From the NCBI GenBank assembly GCA_028695895.1, contig JAQVIE010000035.1:1-8719 (forward strand): a stretch of DNA of 8,719 bases, written 5' to 3'. The notes below the pieces were generated by a model, which did no database searches, had not been told where the DNA came from, and worked only from the letters and a program-made list of their open reading frames with translations. The position numbers and the translations under genes are program-made. Shown here in pieces: positions 1-5,235 of the stretch (position 1 is the first letter of the stretch; each line of letters begins with the position of its first letter). The stretch comes from Methanospirillum sp. (GTDB lineage Archaea; Halobacteriota; Methanomicrobia; Methanomicrobiales; Methanospirillaceae).

Positions 1-1
1 C

Positions 2-637
2 GAATGGCAGGAGAAGGATCGTGCATGCACCCTTCGTGTTGTAAGTGAAACAGGAACAAGGAGAATTGCAAAGATTGCCAGTGGGTGTGCAAAACGAAGG
101 AGAAGGCACCTGACCATTGGAAACAAAGCAAATGTCCTGAAATCTGATGCATACTTCCTTGAAATCTGCATGGAAGAAGCAGAAAGAGTAGGAATATCCA
201 TTAATAAAAAGTACATTGACTCACTGGTTCTTGACGTATTGCAGCATCCGGACCGGTATGATGTTATTGTGACAACGAATATTTTCGGGGATATCCTCTC
301 TGATGCGATTGCATATCTGCAGGGAGGTCTTGGAATGCTTCCCAGTGCAAATCTTGGGCGACACCAGGCACTTTTTGAACCGGTTCACGGTAGTGCCCCC
401 GATATTGCAGGTAAAGGCATTGCAAACCCCATTGCTGCTATAAGGTGTGTTTCACTGCTGTTCAAGTATGTTGGTGAAAAATCCTATGCCATTGAGGTGG
501 AAAAGGCAATTCAGAAGACAATATATGACGGGATAAAGACACCTGACCTTGGTGGGACGGCAACTACCGGAGAGGTTGGACAGGCCATTCTTCAAAACTT
601 AATTTTATTAAAAAAAGAGGAGATTGTGGATCTCTGA
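2..637 (+). CDS. Isopropylmalate/isocitrate-type dehydrogenase (LeuB/AksF family), 5'-truncated
   Basis: This is a beta-decarboxylating dehydrogenase that oxidises and decarboxylates a 2-hydroxyacid dicarboxylate (3-isopropylmalate for leucine, or a homoisocitrate homologue for the coenzyme B precursor) in the cytoplasm. The frame is open from the left edge, leaving 211 residues; family members have about 330, so roughly the first 120, with the start codon and the early substrate-binding arginines, lie outside the window. Visible family motifs are a catalytic-lysine segment NKANVLK, a metal-binding aspartate segment DVIVTTNIFGDILSD, the dinucleotide-binding segment EPVHGSAPDIAGKGIANP, and a C-terminal TPDLGGTATTGEVG. 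The internal ATG at 170 is not the real start, because conserved sequence (SETGTRRIAKIA, NKANVLK) lies upstream in the same frame. The HGSAPDIAG form suggests NAD, which is an inference. Methanogens carry both LeuB and AksF paralogues, and this fragment does not separate them. Its stop is 4 bp from that of the convergent ATPase gene. Confidence 0.9.
   Translation, partial: EWQEKDRACTLRVVSETGTRRIAKIASGCAKRRRRHLTIGNKANVLKSDAYFLEICMEEAERVGISINKKYIDSLVLDVLQHPDRYDVIVTTNIFGDILSDAIAYLQGGLGMLPSANLGRHQALFEPVHGSAPDIAGKGIANPIAAIRCVSLLFKYVGEKSYAIEVEKAIQKTIYDGIKTPDLGGTATTGEVGQAILQNLILLKKEEIVDL
610..616 (-). terminator. Oligo-T tract downstream of the OLD-type ATPase gene
   Basis: On the minus strand this is a run of seven T, 26 to 32 bases past the ATPase stop codon, with no convincing hairpin before it. 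Archaeal RNA polymerase terminates at T-rich tracts without a stem, so this is a plausible 3' end. It lies inside the 3' end of the convergent dehydrogenase gene, so the two transcripts would overlap. Confidence 0.4.
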
Positions 638-641
638 TATT

Positions 642-2672
642 TCACACCAGCTGGTTAATCTCTGCAAACAGACGTGAAAACCTATCAACAGTCTCTTCGT
701 CCAGGTTATGAGGAGACTCACAAATACGGTCAGAAAGGAGTTCTGCAACCCTCCACCGGTCAAAATGCTCACCCTGTCTTCTTTCCACAAGGTCAGCAAC
801 CTGAATGGCAACTCCCCGTTCTTCACTCCTGTCAGCAGGACTATTTTCTGATACCTGACCAAGGGGAAGGTCAGGATAGATGTCTTTAACGCAACGGTGA
901 TAGAGATCAGGTGCAAACAGATCCTCAATTCCTGCCCCCTGACGGTTTACAAATGAACTGTAAAGCAGCAGGCCGTTTCCGTACCTGATGTTCATGGCCG
1001 GAAGTTTATCAAGTGCAGCAGAGGGAATGTTCTGTCCTGATAAAAGCACTGCTGCCGGCTTTTTATGTGTGGACATCATGAGGGCAAGGGGAATCAGATT
1101 TGATGTTCCCCCTGCAGGGGTTATCCTGATATCTGGAGAAAGACCTGTTTTACCCATGTTCTGAAGGGCATAGTTCATAGCCTGTAAAAGCCAGAGTTCC
1201 AGGATGTCATCAACAACCAGCTGTTTTCCTCCTGACAGGACCTGGTCTGCAATCCTGGTTGCAAGTGCTGCTTCAAGGGGAAAGAGAGAATCGCGATCTG
1301 CAGGCCATTCAGATACCGATACTTTCGTAGTTCCATCTTTTTCTTCATAGATGGTCCTTACCCGGTCAAGATTATCAAGGTCTATCATGAACGGGGAGTG
1401 GGTGGAGAAGAAGATCTGGTTCTGATGAGATAGTCGTTCAAAAAGTCTGGTTGCCTGTTGCTGGGCCGTGGGATGGAGTTGAAGACCTGGTTCATCAAGC
1501 AGCAGGATGCTGTCCTGATATGCATCCCCTGACTCGACAAGGAAGATAAGATAAAAGGAAAAGAAGTACTGAAGTCCTGCACTTCTCTGCTCAAGTTCTA
1601 TCTCTGAAGGATCAAGATCATCAGAGACCCAGACCCTGAAATAGTCACCGTCAATATCGTACCTGAACCTTATTCTTCTCTGTCCCCACCAGTCTTTAAA
1701 CTTCTTTGTCATAAGATTTGACGCAGTGGAGAGGAGAATTGACCGTTCATCAACCTGTCTCCTGATGATAGGGTTATCATCAACAGCATTTTTATGACTT
1801 CCAAGCTGGTCAAGCTGGTCAAGATCAAGGTTTACATGCCTGAACAGGCAATTGGTGGCACGAAGACCAGGCATGTCAGGATGGGATTTTAGTGTTGCAA
1901 TGAAGGTGGGGATATGAATGGCACTGTCGATTACACTGTACTGGTCAAAATAGACAAATTTTGGCAGATGCTCAATGATATATCTGTTTGCTGCCATAAG
2001 CCCTTCAAATATCTCCATCTGCCTGACCAGCCTGTACATCGGTTCGGTGACAGGGTCAAGAATATCGTGCTGCCAGGGTTCATTTGCCCTGCTCTTGATT
2101 GCATTAATTAAATCTGCAATATGCCGTTTCTGAACCTGACCATCAACCGGTACTGCTCCTTTATGTTCTTCAAGAGATGATAACAGCCCTTCTTTTATCC
2201 GTCCAAGTTCATCCCCTTTGCCTTCAGGTGCAACAAGATTCCTGACTTGTTCAATGGCACTTTCAATAGAGTAAATCAGGTCCGGAGGAGTTACAAGGTC
2301 AACCCCAACATCCGGATGATAGGTGATGCTGTATGTGCCGGTATAGTGCCTTGTGACCTCAACCGATCCAACTTCATTGCAGAGCTCAGATATCGCAGAA
2401 ATATCACGCTTCTCATCAGAAGAAAGAATAAACCTGCCCGACGCGACAGGCCAGTCTGTGCGGGTGATTTCTGCCGCATACCGCTGCCTTGGGAACTCTT
2501 TCAGACCATCATATCCTTCCCCGTCTGACGGGTTAAGTTTTGATAGTGCACGGAATATTGCAGATTTTCCTGATTCGTTCTTTCCAACAAAAGTAGTAAG
2601 GTTCTGGACCGGAACCCACCCGGTGTCCTCTATGATTTTATAGTTTTGAACCCGGAACTCGGCAAGTTGCAT
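642..2672 (-). CDS. OLD-family AAA ATPase with degenerate C-terminal Toprim domain
   Basis: This 676-residue protein has an ABC/SMC-type ATPase split by a long insert. Residues 1-40 hold the N-terminal strand and Walker A (GKNESGKSA, 30-38). The signature-like RSAGLQ is at 363-368, Walker B SILLLDEPG at 388-396 (D393, E394), and the switch histidine FFSTHS at 421-426. Residues about 482-590 align in layout with the Toprim domain of OLD nucleases, ending in GIEDLFAP (581-588). The metal-binding positions differ: the usual EGxxD reads DDILE (488-492), and the usual DxD reads SGQ (545-547). OLD proteins are ATP-regulated nucleases linked to DNA repair and phage defence; here nuclease activity is doubtful and ATPase activity looks intact. 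No UvrD-like helicase (as in Gabija) lies next to it, so it resembles the stand-alone class. Start: ATG with a weak GAGAG seven bases upstream; residues just after it match the family N-terminus. It is transcribed alone, convergent with the dehydrogenase gene. Confidence 0.9.
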   Translation of the reverse strand: MQLAEFRVQNYKIIEDTGWVPVQNLTTFVGKNESGKSAIFRALSKLNPSDGEGYDGLKEFPRQRYAAEITRTDWPVASGRFILSSDEKRDISAISELCNEVGSVEVTRHYTGTYSITYHPDVGVDLVTPPDLIYSIESAIEQVRNLVAPEGKGDELGRIKEGLLSSLEEHKGAVPVDGQVQKRHIADLINAIKSRANEPWQHDILDPVTEPMYRLVRQMEIFEGLMAANRYIIEHLPKFVYFDQYSVIDSAIHIPTFIATLKSHPDMPGLRATNCLFRHVNLDLDQLDQLGSHKNAVDDNPIIRRQVDERSILLSTASNLMTKKFKDWWGQRRIRFRYDIDGDYFRVWVSDDLDPSEIELEQRSAGLQYFFSFYLIFLVESGDAYQDSILLLDEPGLQLHPTAQQQATRLFERLSHQNQIFFSTHSPFMIDLDNLDRVRTIYEEKDGTTKVSVSEWPADRDSLFPLEAALATRIADQVLSGGKQLVVDDILELWLLQAMNYALQNMGKTGLSPDIRITPAGGTSNLIPLALMMSTHKKPAAVLLSGQNIPSAALDKLPAMNIRYGNGLLLYSSFVNRQGAGIEDLFAPDLYHRCVKDIYPDLPLGQVSENSPADRSEERGVAIQVADLVERRQGEHFDRWRVAELLSDRICESPHNLDEETVDRFSRLFAEINQLV

Positions 2673-2722
2673 AGGTTATCTCTCGATCTATTGCCCTATT
2701 AATGTTTTTGGGAGAAAGATTT

Positions 2723-2854
2723 ATGACATGGAATAAAACCCATCTGATCCGAAGAAACCATGAAGAAATAAAGAAGAGATATCTGGTTTTCCAGACAATG
2801 GAGTTCCCGGACACGGAATATCTCCTTTCTGTTAAAGGTGTTATGTTATTCTGA
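2723..2854 (+). CDS. Possible small protein, 43 residues, unknown
   Basis: An ATG opens 43 codons ending in TGA, with GGGAG eight bases upstream, a better ribosome-binding site than those of the larger neighbours. A T6 tract follows 22 bases after the stop. The peptide is very basic in its first half (HLIRRNHEEIKKRY) and hydrophobic near its end (YLLSVKGVMLF), without a signal peptide or a clear membrane segment. It is divergent from the ATPase gene. No family is recognised. It could be a real small gene, a remnant of a longer gene, or a chance ORF; only the ribosome-binding site and the terminator-like tract favour the first. A 73-codon minus-strand ORF covers the same bases but starts far from any ribosome-binding site and runs into the ATPase gene. 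Confidence 0.25.
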   Translation: MTWNKTHLIRRNHEEIKKRYLVFQTMEFPDTEYLLSVKGVMLF

Positions 2855-2876
2855 TGCAACCTGTCAGGCAGATCTC

Positions 2877-2882
2877 TTTTTT
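2877..2882 (+). terminator. T6 tract, possible + strand terminator
   Basis: Six T in a pyrimidine-rich run (TCTCTTTTTTCC) lie 22 bases after the stop of the candidate small ORF. This fits an archaeal oligo-T termination site. The preceding CCTGTCAGG is self-complementary but leaves too small a loop for a normal hairpin. Confidence 0.3.
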
Positions 2883-3002
2883 CCTGAAACCTGCACCAGG
2901 TATCTGCACCACACGCTTTCTTATTATGTTGACACTATAAAGGGTTTCTGATTTTCTTTTCTGCAGGAAAGAGGATATGACTTATACCAGGTTATAGCAG
3001 CT

Positions 3003-3860
3003 TTATCTGCGTTGAAATGACTGAAACAACTCTCCGGTTTTTATTTTATCCAGAAACAGGTTAAGTTCCAGCTGGTCCCGGTGATAGTACATGTGTGCAG
3101 AGATGCTAATCGTTTCAAGCCACCCTTGTGAGTATTTTTGTTCATCACCCTTCATTTTCAGGTTAATCTGCTCACAAATGTATTTCTGGAGATGGGCAAG
3201 CCCGAATACATTCTGTCCCCATGCAGATAACATATCATTACTCCTAAATACGCAAACCAGATTCAGATGATTGCTTTTATCAATAAGACACTGCACTATC
3301 TGCAGGCATGGTGGTTCATCAGCAGTGATATCCTGAAACGGAAACCATGTGATTGCTATTGCACGCCGGCTTTCAGGATTTGCAATAAGTCTTTTTATGA
3401 TACTCTCCTGAATCTGGTCTATTCCTCCGTTTCTTCCGTCACCTTTCCAGGAAAGCTCACCGCAGGCATGGGCAGGAACGTACCCGAATTTATTAAACAC
3501 GGCATCGATGGCATTTTTTATTGCTCCGGTGGATTTCCTCACGATTTCAACCTTTGCAAGCGGGTAGTCACGAAGCCTGTTTCCATATGTATATACTGCA
3601 TCTGTTCCGTCGTTACGGCGCGGTGTGATTTTGTAAAGGGATGCCTGGTACTGTTCAGAAAACTTCTCCCCAAAAAGGGATGCTCCTGATCGCATAGGCT
3701 CTGCAAATGGCTCATCCACATGTATGCAGACAGGTTCTTCCGGGTCCCAGGTATATTCACCATCTTCAGTTACTCTAACCTGACTTTCACACCGTCTGGT
3801 AATTTCCCTGATTACCTCTTCATGAGCCTGACCGATACTTCTCTTCCTTATAAGAATCAT
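3003..3860 (-). CDS. thyA: Thymidylate synthase, archaeal ThyA branch
   Basis: The product converts dUMP to dTMP with a methylene-carrying tetrahydropterin as carbon donor; in methanogens the native pterin may be a methanopterin derivative (family knowledge, not visible here). Numbered from the ATG at 3860 (285 residues), the catalytic cysteine is C185 in PPCLQ. Phosphate-binding arginines are R165-R166 (ESRRAIAITW) and R206 in FRSND, with D209. N217 matches E. coli N177 exactly in spacing from that arginine, which favours dUMP over dCMP. H256 and Y258 in HMYYHRDQ match E. coli H207 and Y209. YTYGNRLRDYP is the N-terminal substrate motif. The early SIGQAHEEVI resembles the usual N-terminus of archaeal members. 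A GTG at 3926 would add 22 residues but overlaps the upstream gene by 34 bases with no ribosome-binding site; the ATG has AGGA six bases upstream, so it is preferred. It follows the Cache gene by 32 bases and is probably cotranscribed with it. Confidence 0.9.
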   Translation of the reverse strand: MILIRKRSIGQAHEEVIREITRRCESQVRVTEDGEYTWDPEEPVCIHVDEPFAEPMRSGASLFGEKFSEQYQASLYKITPRRNDGTDAVYTYGNRLRDYPLAKVEIVRKSTGAIKNAIDAVFNKFGYVPAHACGELSWKGDGRNGGIDQIQESIIKRLIANPESRRAIAITWFPFQDITADEPPCLQIVQCLIDKSNHLNLVCVFRSNDMLSAWGQNVFGLAHLQKYICEQINLKMKGDEQKYSQGWLETISISAHMYYHRDQLELNLFLDKIKTGELFQSFQRR

Positions 3861-3892
3861 GTGTAATCCTTTTTTTATCTGATTCGGGTCGA

Positions 3893-4387
3893 TCAGGAAA
3901 TCTGACTTATTCCGGCACAGATCCACCAGCTGCCGTCAATATCTGATACAAACCAGTTCTTTCCGGTAGCAGAATCAACATAAAGCCCCCCGCCAATTGC
4001 TGCAAGATCCCGCATCAACCTTATCTCACCTGAATCATGATCGTCCCTGATATACCTGGAACCGACATTGCCAGACCCTGTACTGTCTGCAAGAAGAATT
4101 CCGTTATTATCATATGCTGTAATAACCACTCCATCAAGGCTAAACCGTCCTGACGGATTGGAAAATTCTGCTAATACAACATTTTTTTCATTTTCAAGAG
4201 CAAATTCCCTGGCCATAAATGCATGATTCATCAGATTTTCCTGGGGAGATAATTCATATACAACCACCGCTTCAGTCTGGTTTACGATTGTAGAGTTATT
4301 CAGAACGGTCAGGTTCTCACCTGATACCAGGCTCACAGATGCCAGAGTAAAAAGGAGAAGTAGTAAAAGTGCTGACTGAACTTTCAT
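3893..4387 (-). CDS. Secreted Cache-type sensor-domain protein
   Basis: This 164-residue protein begins with a clear signal peptide: MK, then a leucine-rich core (ALLLLLLFTLASVSLVSG), with likely cleavage near residue 23. It is therefore expected outside the membrane, free or loosely attached; no second membrane segment, lipobox or C-terminal anchor is seen. Residues about 50-162 resemble a single Cache fold, an extracellular small-ligand-binding module: a helical start (NHAFMAREFALENEKNV), a strand and turn VVITAYDNNGILLADS, then a D-D-x-D stretch (RDDHDSGEI), a helix with RLMRDLAA, and GGGLYVD leading into the last strands. Cache domains usually sit in chemoreceptors or kinases; here the domain stands alone, as in other secreted methanogen proteins. 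The family call is by pattern and the ligand is unknown. NLT, NNST and NQT motifs near the mature N-terminus are possible archaeal N-glycosylation sites. No strong ribosome-binding site precedes the ATG, but the signal peptide supports this start. Confidence 0.75.
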   Translation of the reverse strand: MKVQSALLLLLLFTLASVSLVSGENLTVLNNSTIVNQTEAVVVYELSPQENLMNHAFMAREFALENEKNVVLAEFSNPSGRFSLDGVVITAYDNNGILLADSTGSGNVGSRYIRDDHDSGEIRLMRDLAAIGGGLYVDSATGKNWFVSDIDGSWWICAGISQIS

Positions 4388-4494
4388 GTGAGTTAAGGTT
4401 TCTTCCGTTAAGGTATCAAATTGTGCCTTATTCCATGATAATTATGAAAATGTAAGATATGGTGTGAAATTATGGAAAAATTTTATCCGGCATG
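4388..4494. promoter_or_regulatory. Spacer between TPR and Cache genes, possible promoter
   Basis: The 107-bp spacer on the minus strand holds an oligo-T tract just past the TPR gene and then an AT-rich stretch, TTTTCATAATTATC, about 50 bases before the Cache ATG. The combination suggests that the Cache-thyA pair has its own promoter instead of reading through from the TPR gene. The TATA match is weak. Confidence 0.3.
4476..4480 (-). terminator. Oligo-T tract downstream of the TPR gene
   Basis: On the minus strand the sequence AAAATTTTTCC lies 15 to 19 bases beyond the TPR stop codon. A T5 run in an AT-rich setting is a minimal archaeal termination signal. There is no strong hairpin. Confidence 0.3.
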
Positions 4495-5157
4495 TCACAT
4501 CATCTTTATTGAATTTTCCATTCCTTCCTGCGCATCTTTGAGCCAGGGATCAAGAATGAGCGCAGTCTCATAAGACAAAACTGCATCAGCATACCGGTCA
4601 AGGGCAAAGAGTGCGTCACCACGGTTGCTCCATCCCCGTGCATAAGCCGGTTCCAATAATGTTGCATTTTCTGCTGATTCCAGGGCTTCCTCATACCGGC
4701 CTGCCAGTGTCAGGCACCAGGCACGGTTGCTGTATGCCTTGCTATAATCAGGATCAATTTGTATAGACTTGTCAAACATGGCAATGGCATCATCATATCT
4801 TTCCAGGTAAGTAAGGGCATTTCCTTTGTTGTTCCAGGCTTTTTTATAGTTTGGATCTATCTCAACTGCCATATCATACTGCAAAATTGCTTCCTCATAC
4901 CTGCCCATATTTTTTAAAGTCTTCCCTTTCCCGTTTAATGATTCAAGATGTTCAGGATCGATGGAAAGGGCTTTATCATAAACAATAAGGGCTTCATCAT
5001 ACAGACCCTGATCATAGAGATTATTTCCTCTTGCTACAAGTTCATCTGTCTGGGATGCAACAACCGGCAGAGAGCACATCATCAATATGAATAAAACCAA
5101 CACATATCCATACTTCATGATGAACACATTCATCTCTGATCTTATCAAACTCATCAT
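4495..5157 (-). CDS. Exported tetratricopeptide-repeat (TPR) protein
   Basis: This 220-residue protein has a hydrophobic signal segment (about residues 17-34, likely cut after VVA at 34) and then five tandem 34-residue TPR units starting near residues 37, 71, 105, 139 and 173. Each has the usual pattern: N-x-G/W at helix A, G/D-RY-x-EA at the turn, A-x-x-x-DP at the end (for example GRYEEAILQYDMAVEIDP). TPR stacks are protein-binding scaffolds; with no other domain, the likely role is holding or assembling a partner at the outer face of the membrane. The start is uncertain: ATG codons at 5157, 5154, 5133 and 5118 are all in frame and none has a convincing ribosome-binding site. The start at 5118 would give the most typical signal peptide (MKYGYVLVLFILMM). 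The gene is divergent from the sensor kinase across 78 bp and reads towards the Cache gene. The partner is unknown. Confidence 0.88.
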   Translation of the reverse strand: MMSLIRSEMNVFIMKYGYVLVLFILMMCSLPVVASQTDELVARGNNLYDQGLYDEALIVYDKALSIDPEHLESLNGKGKTLKNMGRYEEAILQYDMAVEIDPNYKKAWNNKGNALTYLERYDDAIAMFDKSIQIDPDYSKAYSNRAWCLTLAGRYEEALESAENATLLEPAYARGWSNRGDALFALDRYADAVLSYETALILDPWLKDAQEGMENSIKMM

Positions 5158-5187
5158 CTGAGATCTGGTTGAATTGATGCCTGCATC

Positions 5188-5204
5188 TTCATATAAATTT
5201 ATGT
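5188..5204. promoter_or_regulatory. Near-symmetrical TATA element shared by divergent genes
   Basis: The 78-bp region between the TPR and kinase genes contains one strongly AT-rich element, TTCATATAAATTTATG. It reads as a TATA box on the + strand (CATATAAAT) and on the minus strand (TTTATATG). Its centre is about 42 bases before the kinase ATG and about 37 bases before the first TPR ATG. With archaeal start sites about 25 bases from the TATA box, this gives short leaders of roughly 12-17 bases on both sides. No other good TATA match is seen in the gap, so both genes may use the same element. Confidence 0.5.
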
Positions 5205-5235
5205 CCTACAGTTGTAACAGGCAGATACATAAAAG

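Larger units (their letters stand above)
2673..3002. other. 330-bp intergenic region
   Basis: This gap separates the start of the ATPase gene from the stop of the thymidylate synthase gene. The end next to the ATPase gene must hold that gene's minus-strand promoter; AT-rich candidates are TCATAAATC about 50 bases upstream of its ATG and CATTAATAG about 30 bases upstream, and neither is a strong TATA box. It also contains one possible small + strand ORF (2723-2854), a T6 tract at 2877-2882, and an 8-base direct repeat CTGCACCA at 2891-2898 and 2904-2911. A TATA-like CTATAAAG sits near 2935 with no gene behind it on the + strand. No tRNA, known RNA or mobile-element ends were recognised. Confidence 0.6.

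Noticed and set aside
1800..1825. Short tandem repeat CAAGCTGGT in the ATPase gene
   Set aside because: It encodes a DQLDQL stretch inside the open frame; it is a minor in-frame duplication with no sign of function.
2638..2859. 73-codon minus-strand ORF over the start of the ATPase gene and the small + strand ORF
   Set aside because: It is in a different frame from the ATPase gene and overlaps that gene's start, has no recognisable motif, and its composition looks like a chance reading.
2891..2911. CTGCACCA direct repeat, considered as an operator or attachment site
   Set aside because: Only two 8-base copies 13 bases apart, with no symmetry and no adjacent mobile gene; it can arise by chance.
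3267..3689. 140-codon + strand ORF antisense to thyA
   Set aside because: It lies wholly opposite a thyA frame with catalytic motifs throughout; its cysteine-rich, low-pattern product looks like a shadow.
3003..3860. dCMP hydroxymethylase or other phage-type base-modifying enzyme in place of thymidylate synthase
   Set aside because: The asparagine matching E. coli N177, which selects dUMP, is present with exact spacing; hydroxymethylases typically have aspartate there.
3877..3900. Hairpin CTGAT-loop-ATCAG after the Cache gene, as a terminator
   Set aside because: On the coding strand the stem is followed by A residues instead of T, so it does not fit a terminator for the minus-strand genes.
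3861..3926. Longer thymidylate synthase start at a GTG
   Set aside because: It overlaps the upstream gene by 34 bases, lacks a ribosome-binding site, and the family-like N-terminus begins at the ATG at 3860.
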